The notes under the pieces: model-generated | Told to the model about the DNA's origin: nothing | Seen by the model: only the letters and a program-made list of their open reading frames with translations | Database searches by the model: none | From: Sporopachydermia quercuum | Taxonomy: Eukaryota > Ascomycota > Sporopachydermiomycetes > Sporopachydermiales > Sporopachydermiaceae | DNA length: 64,000 nt | Reading direction: 5' to 3' | Assembly: GCA_001599295.1 (NCBI GenBank) | Contig: BCGN01000003.1 | Span: 1,527,148 to 1,591,147 of the forward strand | Translations under genes and position numbers: made by a program | Shown: positions 41,372-51,069 of the stretch, piece by piece | How the letters are laid out: each line of letters opens with the position of its first letter | Numbering within the stretch: position 1 is the first letter of the stretch

Positions 41372-44104
41372 ATGCTATCTATAATGGCTTGGGATCATCT
41401 AAACCTAGCAGAAACACACATTGCCTACGCTATATTAGGTACGTTTACTGCTTTATTTTCATTGGTCTCTCTGTTCGTAAAAGAACGATTATACATCGGT
41501 GAGGCCACTGTAGCTGTGATATGTGGTATCATCGTAGGTCCTTTTTGTTTAAACTGGTTCACGCCTACAACTTGGGGTGACACTGATAATATCACTTTGG
41601 AGATCTCCCGAATAGTTCTATGTGTTCAGATTTTTGCTGTGGCTGTCGAACTGCCAAAAAAGTATATGCTTCGCCACGCTTTATCCGTGGTGATGCTCCT
41701 TGTGCCCGTTATGACTTATGGGTGGCTCATCACTTCAGTCTTCGTATGGAAACTCTTTCCGCAGCTTTCATGGCTAGAAGGATTGATTGTCGCAGCCTGT
41801 GTAACTGCCACTGATCCCGTGTTGGCTTCTGCTGTCGTCGGTAAAGGTAAATTTGCTCAGAGAGTGCCAGGTCATCTCAGAAACATTCTTTCTGCTGAAT
41901 CAGGCTGTAATGATGGTATGGCCTTCCCTTTCTTATATCTTGGATTATACATTTTAGAACATGAAGGACATGCAGGAGAGATTATCAAAGACTGGATATG
42001 CGTTACGATCCTCTATGAATGTTTCTTTGGATGTATATTAGGATTTACTATTGGTTATTTAGGTAGACATTCTATCAAATTTGCTGAGAAACATAACATC
42101 ATTGACAGAGAGTCTTTCTTGGTATTTTACTTTTGTTTGGCTTTAATGTGTGCAGGATTTGGCTCAATGCTGGGCACCGACGATCTTCTAGTATCCTTTG
42201 CTGCGGGAGCTACTTTTTCGTGGGACGGATGGTTTGCAAGGAAGACTGAAGAAGCTCATGTATCAAACGTCATTGATTTACTGTTAAATTTGGCATATTT
42301 CGTTTACTTTGGGGCTATTATTCCATTCCAGTTCTTCAACCAAGCAGTTTTGGGACTTGAAGCTTGGAGATTGGTAGTTCTAGCTATTCTAGTTATCCTC
42401 TTCAGACGTATTCCCGCTCTGATAATGTGTAAACCTTTGATTCCTGACGTGAAAACATGGAGAGAAGCATTGTTCTGTGGGCATTTTGGTCCAATTGGAG
42501 TGGGAGCTATTTTTGTTTCCATTCTGGCGAGAGCTGAGCTTGAACATGAGAAAATACCTTTACAAGAGCTGCCACAACCAGGAGCACCTAACTATTATAT
42601 CGTGACTGTTATTTGGCCTATTGTTACCTTTATGGTGTTGTCTTCTATTATAGTTCATGGCTCGTCTGTAGCTGTTATCACTTTAGGAAGACATTTGAAT
42701 ACTATGGCTCTAACCATGTCCTATACTACTACTAATACCACTGGCAACCCTCAAAGCTGGTTATCACGTTTGCCAGGCATCGATAGCAAAAAGTCCATGT
42801 CTTTACATAGGATTGACACTATGAGCACTGATGATATTCCGAGAAGGTTTTCCTATGGAACTGTAGCTCATCACGCAGGCGGAATGTCTGCTGAGACTGT
42901 CAGAGAGAGGAGGAAGGCAAAGAGAGATCGTAGGAGACGTCGTGGTATTATCAAGGGAAAAAATGGTGATTTTGAGGAAGAATCTAGACCGGCACCAGTT
43001 AATATTCCTATTGACTTAGGTGCCATTCATCGGGAAAGGTATGAAAACACCGCTGAGCCTTCAAATAGAATCTCGAATGAAAATGCTGTTGAAAATACTG
43101 TCCAAACTCCAATGCATAATAGCGATAACGAGAGAGAGAGTACTGATAATGTTGTACCTGTTATACCTACGGTGTCTATTCAACAAATTATGGAAACAGA
43201 CACTGCTGCTCAATTACCTGATGTACCTATAAAACTTGGTACTGTGACAGGTCAATCGATCAGCAAAATAAATTCGAATCCTGTGACTGCCTATGGAGAG
43301 GGCAACAAGCTTATCTTAGAAGACTCTACTGGTGAGATTGTTCATACTATTTCCCGCGAGGCAGACAGTACTTCTGGCGATACCGGCGGACCCTCAGGAA
43401 GTGACAACGGCAGCACCAACAATAGCACTATTAATAACAATACTAGTGCTACAATCAGCAGATCAGCCAGTATAATAAGCAGAATATCGTCCAGGATTAA
43501 ATCTAAGCGAAAGTCAAAGAAACAAAAAGTGGTTGCTTATAAGATCGATAACGACATTGTTATCGAAAACGAAGAAGGAGAAGTGATCAAACGGTATAGA
43601 ATCAATCATCATCAAGTGGAGTCAAACTCAGGATTAGGATCTGTGTCTGAAGCTCCAACAAGAGCAAGATCGGCTACTATTTCAATGATGGGAACGTTAG
43701 AGAGAGCTGCTTCTCTCATAGGGGTTAAAAGGAGAGGAACAGTCCACGGCGATTTGGAATCAGGAGCCTCAACTGCTGGTGGTGCTAGCACAGGTGTAAG
43801 TCCTGCGGTTCATGTGGGCCTCATGCCTTTGCAGGAACAACATATACGAGAAGAAGAAGAAAATGATGACTATGATGATAATCAAATGGATTCTGAAGAA
43901 GATGATGACCTCGATACTGATAGTGATGATGAGGACAACGAGAACGATAACGACAGCGAGGAAGAAGAGGAGGAGCTTGATACCACACCGGAGACAGAAA
44001 TTGAACGTAGAAGAAGACTGGCAGCGTTAGGAATCTCATCTGATGTCGGACATGATAGTGATGAGGAAGAAGATCTTCCAGCGCTTGCCAAGAAGAAGGT
44101 TTAA
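41372..44104 (+). CDS. NHA1: Plasma membrane Na+(K+)/H+ antiporter
   Basis: A 910-residue protein (S. cerevisiae Nha1 about 985). The N-terminal 440 residues form the 12-13 membrane spans of the CPA1 antiporter fold, with near-identity to Nha1 in several blocks: VKERLYIGEATVA, FAVAVELPKKYML, TATDPVLAS (Asp148), RVPGHLRNILSAESGCNDG (Asp181) and GTDDLLVSFAAGATFSWDG with the Asp-Asp pair. The cytosolic tail of about 470 residues is basic, then strongly acidic (DDDLDTDSDDEDNEND). Nha1 exports Na+, K+ and Li+ for protons and tunes pH and potassium; the tail in S. cerevisiae shapes osmotic response. The start at 41372 is the first ATG; a second at 41384 (MAWDHL) aligns better with the family start and may be the real one. 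A CTG codon at 42170-42172 falls on a conserved hydrophobic site. Confidence 0.96.
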   Translation: MLSIMAWDHLNLAETHIAYAILGTFTALFSLVSLFVKERLYIGEATVAVICGIIVGPFCLNWFTPTTWGDTDNITLEISRIVLCVQIFAVAVELPKKYMLRHALSVVMLLVPVMTYGWLITSVFVWKLFPQLSWLEGLIVAACVTATDPVLASAVVGKGKFAQRVPGHLRNILSAESGCNDGMAFPFLYLGLYILEHEGHAGEIIKDWICVTILYECFFGCILGFTIGYLGRHSIKFAEKHNIIDRESFLVFYFCLALMCAGFGSMLGTDDLLVSFAAGATFSWDGWFARKTEEAHVSNVIDLLLNLAYFVYFGAIIPFQFFNQAVLGLEAWRLVVLAILVILFRRIPALIMCKPLIPDVKTWREALFCGHFGPIGVGAIFVSILARAELEHEKIPLQELPQPGAPNYYIVTVIWPIVTFMVLSSIIVHGSSVAVITLGRHLNTMALTMSYTTTNTTGNPQSWLSRLPGIDSKKSMSLHRIDTMSTDDIPRRFSYGTVAHHAGGMSAETVRERRKAKRDRRRRRGIIKGKNGDFEEESRPAPVNIPIDLGAIHRERYENTAEPSNRISNENAVENTVQTPMHNSDNERESTDNVVPVIPTVSIQQIMETDTAAQLPDVPIKLGTVTGQSISKINSNPVTAYGEGNKLILEDSTGEIVHTISREADSTSGDTGGPSGSDNGSTNNSTINNNTSATISRSASIISRISSRIKSKRKSKKQKVVAYKIDNDIVIENEEGEVIKRYRINHHQVESNSGLGSVSEAPTRARSATISMMGTLERAASLIGVKRRGTVHGDLESGASTAGGASTGVSPAVHVGLMPLQEQHIREEEENDDYDDNQMDSEEDDDLDTDSDDEDNENDNDSEEEEEELDTTPETEIERRRRLAALGISSDVGHDSDEEEDLPALAKKKV

Positions 44105-44580
44105 TTTGTTACGTTGTGATTTCTGTCCAATAGTTCTCTGCTCTTCTGTTGTCTTCGGTATTAGTAGCAATGAACTGTCGATATCCATTTCTATTTCCAG
44201 TTCCTTCTGATTACTTCCATTTTCATGTCTTGAGAATCACCTAAGAATATCTCAATTCAGTATTGCTAATCCTCATTGAAATACTCATTCACGCAACTAC
44301 ATACTAAGAGACATACATAGATACATGGATACAAACGTATATAATGATAGTACTGAACCTAATCATCATTATAACTATATTAACAATAGCTATAAGAATA
44401 ATGTAAAATCATTAATAAACATATAATTGAAATATTAACATTATGAACCGAATTTAATACATAATCAAATTATCACCAAACTCAACTATTCCTTTGAACA
44501 TATATATTATATCACCACTAAAAATACCCTAAACAACCAAACATACACACATATACACCTCAGTATAGTGAATACTGCTA
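44105..44580. other. Convergent intergenic region between NHA1 and MPC2
   Basis: About 480 A+T-rich bases containing the two 3' ends, with TATATA and ACATATA tracts suited to poly(A) site choice on both strands. No coding or repeat signal. Confidence 0.5.
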
Positions 44581-45526
44581 TTAAGCCTTAATTGGTTCTG
44601 CTCCTGGTTTGGTTTCTGTTTGAGCACTTTCAGCAGTTTGACCACTGATAATCACTTTGAAAGCATCAAGAGGTGAGCGGTTTAAAGTGCCAGTTTGATA
44701 GGTATATAGACGTCCTATTTGAGCCACGGCGACAGTTCCCAAGAAGAAATTGACTGATGCCAAAAGGTAATTCTTTGGTTTGATGATCATACACCAACGG
44801 GTCCAAATAATACCAGTAGCTGCTAATGCCAGTTGTTGAGTACCAGAGATCTTCTCCACTGGTCTTTGTAAGTCAGAAATACCTGCAAATACAAGGGCCC
44901 ACTATAGATTGTTAGTATTTTCATTCATCATTCGAAAGAACTAGAAGAACGTGAGAAAAACAGCATGAAGAAGAAGAGTTATATTTGATCTCAGTAGATC
45001 TTGGTGTATGCAAATTGAAAAGATTATAAGTGGCCTAGTCCTTTGAGATACTGTGGTTCACGAAAATATCCTGCGCTTTCTTCTGATTTTATGTGGCTGA
45101 ATCTACTATCGAATGGAACAGTTTTTTGCACTTCTGTTTCTTATTATTAACAATAGTTAATCCAAATCCATTCAAATTCATAATATAGTGTGATGTCCTT
45201 CTGATTGCAGTCATTCTTCTATAATGCTGCCACTGGTTCCATCCTCATTTAATCTCCCAATTGCCTTCCCATAAAACAGATCAATTCAACACCCCATTTT
45301 GATTTCAATGACTAAAATCTTACCTTCATAACAGGAGCCTATCAAAAATTAATACGTTAGTAACATTATCTCATCAAACTATCAAAACACATTATATGTA
45401 TGCAAGAGCAACCAATCAATAAATTACCCCACACCATACATCTTCTCATCAATTCAAACATACCCAAAAATGAATGGTTCTTGGACCTGTCTCGGAATTG
45501 AGAAACCTTTGGAATCTAGAAGCCAT
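44581..45526 (-). CDS. MPC2: Mitochondrial pyruvate carrier subunit 2, three exons
   Basis: The coding sequence is complement(44581-44901, 45324-45338, 45464-45526), 132 residues. Exon 1 is MASRFQRFLNSETGPRTIHF plus Trp, exon 2 is just 15 nt (APVMK), and exon 3 starts WALVFAGISDLQRPVEKISG. The product matches Mpc2/Mpc3 across both junctions (SETGP.T.HFWAP..KW.LVFAG.SD..RPVEKISG.Q) and continues with IIWTRWCMIIKPKN and ASVNFFLGTVA. Donors are GTATGT and GTAAGA; both introns have TACTAAC (45356 region and 44911-44917) before AG. The protein has two or three membrane spans and pairs with Mpc1 in the inner membrane to import pyruvate. Whether it is the Mpc2 (fermentative) or Mpc3 (respiratory) type cannot be said. 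Neither S. cerevisiae gene has such introns. The 422-nt second intron has no gene that I could support. Confidence 0.93.
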
Positions 45527-46327
45527 TTTCACGACTTTCTGATAGGTGAATACAATAACAATAAAGTATCTTTGCTATACAATATTATGTTCAAAACTTC
45601 CAAGCTCTAAACCGTATCACCATGTATATAGTGTTATCTGTTGATGCAACTTCAAGTACTTTACTCAAACAAACGATGTGCCAATACTCTCCAATAAACT
45701 CCAAGTAGTCCAAAACACTAGAAATTATCTACCTGAAAATGCACTCGTAATCTAGTATATATCTACCAATTGAATGATTGATATAAACAGTTGATAAAGG
45801 ATCCTCTCAATTGTTTTTTATCCTTCATCATTTAACCGGTTTTGCTTACAATTACAAACCTTTCTACAATAGTGAGTCTGTGTTAAACTTCGGGGTTAAA
45901 TGTATTCTCGAGAAATGCCCCCTGAAAGGAAGAATCAAGTGGGGGGAAACTGAGAGATGCCAAACACCCAGACATATGGGAATGTAGGGAATCAATGTGG
46001 AAATATGAGTTATATGATGAGATATGATGTTAGAAAATCTGAAGTGTGGATAAAATGGAGAGGAAGATAGGAGAAATCGAGCTCTCAGAGAAAATGATTG
46101 GGGATGCCGGTTTTCTTTCGGTTCAATCAGTGAATCGTTGAAAGAAATTCTTTTAGGAAGTTTTAGAAGTAACAATTGGAAGTTCATGAAAAACATTGGG
46201 CATTATGGTATAGGCACGTCGGTCCATGGTAATGAACCCATTTGTAGATCTACGTCAAACTCATACGATGGTGAAACACTTGATTATTACAAGGATTTGA
46301 TTTTACTTATTGAACTATGATAGTAAA
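45527..46327. other. Intergenic region between RPL8 and MPC2
   Basis: Some 800 bases holding the MPC2 promoter and RPL8 3' flank. A plus-strand open frame of about 89 codons (46054-46320) reads protein-like near its end (HGNEPICRSTSNSYDGETLD) but has no ATG at its start. It ends 8 bases before the RPL8 stop on the other strand. I list it as a finding rather than a gene. Confidence 0.45.
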
Positions 46328-47202
46328 TTAGACCTTAACGGCATTAGCGGCAGCATTCTTTCTCTTGGTCAACATAGCCTGGGTCTTGGCACCCATGATA
46401 CCACCACCCCAGTGCTTTCTGGTTTCTTCATACTTTTCAGTGAAGTTGGCGTTGATTGTAGAAACTAAAGTTGCCAAAGCAGATTCGTCTTCAGGTCTAA
46501 CTTCAGTCAAAGCGGCGACAGAAGAGGTCTTCAAGTGAACTAAAGTTCCTAGTCTAGCCTTACCTTTGACAATGGCGTAAGGGACACCCATCTTTCTGCA
46601 AAGAGCAGGTAAGAAAACAACTAGTTCGATAGGGTCAACATCGTTGGCAATCAAAACCAACTTAGCCTTCTTGTTTTCAATCAAGGAAACAACGTGGTTC
46701 AAGCCGTACTTAACAACAAAAGGCTTGGAGGAAACATCTTCCTTCTTCTTACCTTCGGCAATAGCAGCGGCTTCCTTGGTGAGACGTTCCTTCTTTTCAG
46801 CGCTGGTCTCAGGTCTGTACTTGTTGAATAATTTGAAAGCGTTAGCAGCGGTGTTCTTGTCTAAAGTGTGTTGGAATTGAGCAATGGCAGGGGGGACCTT
46901 CAATCTGATGCTCAAGATCTTCTTTTGTCTTTGAAGTCTAACATATTCGGGCCACTTGACAAATCTAGACAAGTTTCTCTTGGGTTGGAGATCTTGACCG
47001 ATACCGAAATTTCTGGGCTTAGAAATAAGGAGGGGGTTCTTAGCACCACCTTTCTTAGATCCAGCTTTTCCGCTCAATGGGGCGGGAGCAACCTTCTTTC
47101 CTTTGGGAGCCTATAATAAATAGTTAGTCTCTGTTTTCGATCTCACTTCATCAATGTTTCAGCACTAGAGCCTGTTGCTTCGCTAATTCTATCACATACC
47201 AT
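46328..47202 (-). CDS. RPL8: 60S ribosomal protein eL8 (L8), two exons
   Basis: The coding sequence is complement(46328-47110, 47200-47202), 261 residues. Exon 1 is only the ATG, followed at once by the GTATGT donor; the 89-nt intron has GACTAAC and ends TATAG. Exon 2 opens [20 protein letters not shown], matching the [11 protein letters not shown] start of S. cerevisiae Rpl8. The body has [20 protein letters not shown] and the RNA-binding L7Ae domain ([39 protein letters not shown]). The protein binds 25S rRNA early in 60S assembly. Codon choice is strongly biased to the preferred set, as for a highly expressed gene. S. cerevisiae RPL8A/B are intronless. The intron is therefore a lineage feature and could be a handle for feedback control. 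A TTAGGGT element lies about 140 bases upstream. Confidence 0.97.
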
Positions 47203-47726
47203 TTTTTTCCTGTTGATTATCCTTGGATGTATAAACTTCCTTGTATAGCTGGATATTATCACAGAATATTGTTAACATCTGGTTGTGATAGACGTTCTAG
47301 TATTGTAAGTAAGAAATTATACAGGATCACATTCTAACTTGTTAGGGTCTGCAGTAGGAGGAGAGTGGGAAGCTAATCCGAAGTCTGCGTGGGTTTAGTG
47401 ATTGAACATTATTCTATTTTGAAAAATTGTGACTGTTGAATTTGTTAGATATATATTCGGTCCGGCCTATAAGTTACATAAGGAGATTTCGTGTTCATTA
47501 TTATTGATTAGGTAATTGTCATTGCATAAATTAGCCTATTTGGGAATCTTGCATGCATACCGCATATCATGCATATTAGTTCGTCCNACTTATCCTAATT
47601 CAACTTTTTGATATTTTTCGACCCAATAGCAAATGAAAACTGTATTAGTGTATTCAACATTCATAAGTTCTCTTTCAATTTTTCCATCTTGGCTCAGTGT
47701 ACTCGTGTTAATCCTGTTGTTCAGGT
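47203..47726. other. RPL8 promoter region and 3' flank of glucosidase I gene
   Basis: About 520 bases. It contains the TTAGGGT element (listed separately), a GGTCCGGCC patch near 47459, and a GCATGCATACCGCATAT patch near 47550. Otherwise it is A+T-rich; one N. Confidence 0.5.
47342..47348 (+). promoter_or_regulatory. TTAGGGT element in the RPL8 promoter (Tbf1-type site)
   Basis: TTAGGGT matches the telomere-repeat-like core bound by Tbf1, which controls ribosomal protein genes in many yeasts that diverged before the Rap1 takeover. It lies about 140 bases upstream of the RPL8 ATG. A similar AGCCCTAA occurs upstream of RPL7. This is motif matching only, and such 7-mers also occur by chance. 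Confidence 0.4.
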
Positions 47727-50249
47727 TCAATCACTCAACAGTGATTCAGGCATCTTCATAATCATCACCACCAAAGAAGTCCACCCAAGAAAGTGTCTTA
47801 CCCCCTGCCCTGCACCACTCTCTTGGTTATACTGTTCATAAGCATAATTAGTCGTCTCCCATTGTTTAAACACGTTGCTCACCAAATTTACTCTTAATTC
47901 CTTATACAGCGCATTTCCAAATGTCTTTACAGTTTCAGGCGTATTCTCTGATCCTTCACCTGCAACATAATGTTCTAACGCAGATAACACAAGATAATTC
48001 ATGTTTATCCAAACTGGACCTCTCCAATAGTTCTCACCACTTCCGTAGTATGAATCGTTCTTCGATAAGCTTCTGATTCCATATGGACTAAACAGTTCGC
48101 TTTCATTTCTGATCAGCTTCAAGACATCTAACAAATGTTCATTATCATTTGATAGAAGCTTAAGCAAAAATGGGAACAACGAAACGTATCCTTTATGACA
48201 TACATGTTCAATTTCATTATAATTATTAATCCATAAATCACAGTAAGCTTTCTCTTTATCAGACCAATGAACAGCATCAATATTCTTAACAATAGCTTCT
48301 TCTTTCAAAGCGAAATCTTGATAATCCTCTTCATATCCTAATAGCTTAGATATCTCTTTCATCGATCTTGTCATAGTTCCAATCCATGATAATAAATCAA
48401 CATGAAGCTCGCTATCATCAGGAACATCAGATCGTGGATAATCGTCAAGTCCTGATGCGAAACAATGTGAGGATGTTCTTCCTCTCCATCGGTAGCCTTC
48501 TTGAGTTGAAAACACCTCAAGGTCGTATTCATTCAAATCACCAGCTTGAGTCCTACGAAACCATTCATAATGCTTAACTAACTTAGGGTATATTTCATGT
48601 GCATAGTTGAACAATAATGACGGATAATTCAAATGGGCATCACCAACAATGCTTTCCTCAGCTTCGGGCTCAACATCAAGTTCCAGGCTGTTTTCATACT
48701 TATGACCATTCATTCTTTCATAGTCGAGATCCATACCATTATTCTGTTCATTAGCTTTACTATTAGCTTTCTCTAATAACGATTGGAAAACTAGCATAAG
48801 AGTTGGAGGGTTTGCATAGAAAGGATACTGAACTTGGAACTGTTCTGGAACTTTACTTCGAGATTCAGGTCCTAATATTTGCTCTCTAGCTATCCAACCA
48901 GAATCATCAATCAAAGAAAACCAGCTTTTAAGTACTTCCAATGCTAGGTCAGTATCATACTCTAATATCGGTATTAGATGGAATCCTTCATCCCATAAGA
49001 ATCCTCTTGGGAAAAAAGGTCTGCTTGGAACAGCCGTAAACAGTTGGAATGGTCCTTCTTCTTTGCCATGGTTTGATGTCTGTTGAAACTGTTTTAGCTC
49101 ACTCTCATCAAAATCATCAAAGTCAAACTCATTGGTACGATCGACTAAAGACTTACCATAGAAGTAGCCAATTCCTCCCATAATATTTGATAGAAATGTT
49201 TCAGCAAATTCTCTATATTTTGCTGAATTATTAAAGGGGGCTTGAAACAGAAATCTGTCGTTGAACTTAGTTTGAAAAGCGTTCAAGTGAGTACTGATTA
49301 GATCATCTAAGGATTCTACTGTAATACCTTTGTTAAGATTGATTGATTCCTGATTATTAAACAGAATATCAAATTGGAACTCTCCTTCAAATACTTTCTG
49401 TGTATAATGCATGTTTCCTTTGAACTTATTTAGCTCTTGCAGTATCAATATATTACTTGCTGGAGCCATACCTGTGTCAGAGAATTTCTCTTGGAGATCA
49501 GTTACCGAATCTTGTAACAGAGTAAGGAAAATTTCTTTGGCCTGCCAAACACTGTCATCAGGTACTGTAAGACTTACATGATGTGTTTTCTCGCAGTTCA
49601 GAAATTCAGCAATAGGATGATTAGTGATTGGATGTCTGTTATGCTTATTATCTGCTACTGCTAGTTCAAATTTTCCTAACTCTGGAGATGATCCCTTTAA
49701 AACCAAAGCTTCATCAGCTTCATATCCACTGGTTTTCTTCTCATTTTTCAAATCCAGTTGCCCTCTGCCCTCTATTCCTGCGTAGAATACTATTGAAGTT
49801 TTCACGTTTACATAGCCCTCATAAGGTACACCTTTCACTCTCAATGCCCAATTGCCTTCTTCGTCTTTAACGAAATCGGTAGTCAAATGAACTTTGGCAG
49901 TATTATCGTGTATTTCCTGTCTTCCTCCAAGTCGAGGGTCATACTGAACCCAACCAAATCCTTGCAGATCATCTTGCTGATCACACGCATGTCTCATAGA
50001 TGTGACACCATTGAAATCATCAACATTCATCCACATCAGTCCAGTTAACAATGAATGTGGAATCCGGGGCCTTATTCCAACGTATAAATTGGATCTGTAT
50101 GGACCCCATAGCAGCGTCTTATTATTTTGGCGGTTGAATTCCTTGAGAATCACTTCATCTTCTGATGATATTGTGTACCCTGATGATGATTTGGCAATTG
50201 ACAGCCATGTCAATGTTACCACTATCAGATGAAACAATGGTATATACAT
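47727..50249 (-). CDS. CWH41: Processing alpha-glucosidase I (GH63), ER
   Basis: An 840-residue protein (S. cerevisiae Cwh41 about 833). The hydrophobic start (IPLFHLIVVTLTWLSIA) is a signal peptide or signal anchor. The N-terminal beta-domain has the family start LLWGPYRSNLYVGIRPRIP and MRHACDQQDDLQGFGW. The catalytic (alpha/alpha)6 barrel carries PRGFLWDEGFHLIPI near 415, REQILGPESRSKVPEQFQVQ, the catalytic region SHCFASGLDDYPR near 595, and YWRGPVWINMNYL near 735. Glucosidase I removes the outermost alpha-1,2-glucose of the N-glycan precursor just after transfer, the first trimming step of the ER quality-control cycle, and its loss weakens beta-1,6-glucan in yeast. No intron. The N-terminal methionine codon is a real ATG. 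The match runs the full length, so the call is firm. Confidence 0.95.
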   Translation of the reverse strand: MYIPLFHLIVVTLTWLSIAKSSSGYTISSEDEVILKEFNRQNNKTLLWGPYRSNLYVGIRPRIPHSLLTGLMWMNVDDFNGVTSMRHACDQQDDLQGFGWVQYDPRLGGRQEIHDNTAKVHLTTDFVKDEEGNWALRVKGVPYEGYVNVKTSIVFYAGIEGRGQLDLKNEKKTSGYEADEALVLKGSSPELGKFELAVADNKHNRHPITNHPIAEFLNCEKTHHVSLTVPDDSVWQAKEIFLTLLQDSVTDLQEKFSDTGMAPASNILILQELNKFKGNMHYTQKVFEGEFQFDILFNNQESINLNKGITVESLDDLISTHLNAFQTKFNDRFLFQAPFNNSAKYREFAETFLSNIMGGIGYFYGKSLVDRTNEFDFDDFDESELKQFQQTSNHGKEEGPFQLFTAVPSRPFFPRGFLWDEGFHLIPILEYDTDLALEVLKSWFSLIDDSGWIAREQILGPESRSKVPEQFQVQYPFYANPPTLMLVFQSLLEKANSKANEQNNGMDLDYERMNGHKYENSLELDVEPEAEESIVGDAHLNYPSLLFNYAHEIYPKLVKHYEWFRRTQAGDLNEYDLEVFSTQEGYRWRGRTSSHCFASGLDDYPRSDVPDDSELHVDLLSWIGTMTRSMKEISKLLGYEEDYQDFALKEEAIVKNIDAVHWSDKEKAYCDLWINNYNEIEHVCHKGYVSLFPFLLKLLSNDNEHLLDVLKLIRNESELFSPYGIRSLSKNDSYYGSGENYWRGPVWINMNYLVLSALEHYVAGEGSENTPETVKTFGNALYKELRVNLVSNVFKQWETTNYAYEQYNQESGAGQGVRHFLGWTSLVVMIMKMPESLLSD

Positions 50250-51069
50250 GGTAGCTAATGTCCGTTTTATGGGATAGTGCTCATTATATGGTTAACCTCA
50301 TATGGAGGAGGTTGAGTCATCAATGATGGAATAAATAGACAGTTTAAAACGTAAGATAATTGAAGATAAACGCTATCAACATATATGTCATAATTTAGCG
50401 GAATGGATCTTCCAGATGCAACCGGAAAAGGCAACTGTTTCCTGAATAGGGAGTTACAGCTTTTATTTGGATAACAGTTTCTTTATTCAATTATATGCAT
50501 GAGTTAAACATGAAGCACGCATACAGCAGCATGATTCATTAGTACTAGTTTGAGAATATTATCAGTGAATATAAATATACACCTAAACAATATCATATAT
50601 ATTATTATCAAGCAAGAAAGAAGTATTTATCACTGCTTTTAAGAGTTCTTGAAGTCTTTGCAACAAACTTTTGAGGCCATAATTATGAATCATATATCAT
50701 GTCTCATTGGTGGTGATACTCGATTTATCATATTTCTGATTACCTAATCTTAGGATGCTACTGATAGGAAGCTTGTTATTATTATAACTATATCACACTA
50801 TCACCTAATGGTACATTAGTTCCCAATATATATTACACTTTTATATTTACAAGATTACATGATAATTGATGATTATTTCTATGACTGTGTTGAAGTTTTG
50901 GTAGTATCAGACGTCTGAGTTGAGAGGATGCTTAGCTTGCCTGCGCATTCTATCGTTTACCATCATTTACCAGTGATCTCTCAGTTCCATGATATGAGTA
51001 TTGAATATCACCAATTCTCAAGATATAACTTTAAAATTTGCTGGCTTGCATTGCACCAACCGATAATGT
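50250..51069. other. Intergenic region between RRN6 and CWH41
   Basis: About 820 A+T-rich bases with the CWH41 promoter (near 50250-50450) and the RRN6 3' flank. Contains TATATATTATTATC tracts. No coding, RNA or repeat signal seen. Confidence 0.5.

Noticed and set aside
44902-45323. Possible snoRNA in MPC2 intron 2 (perfect ATGATGA near 44925)
   Set aside because: The box lies almost on the branch site, leaving no room for a guide and box D before the 3' splice site.
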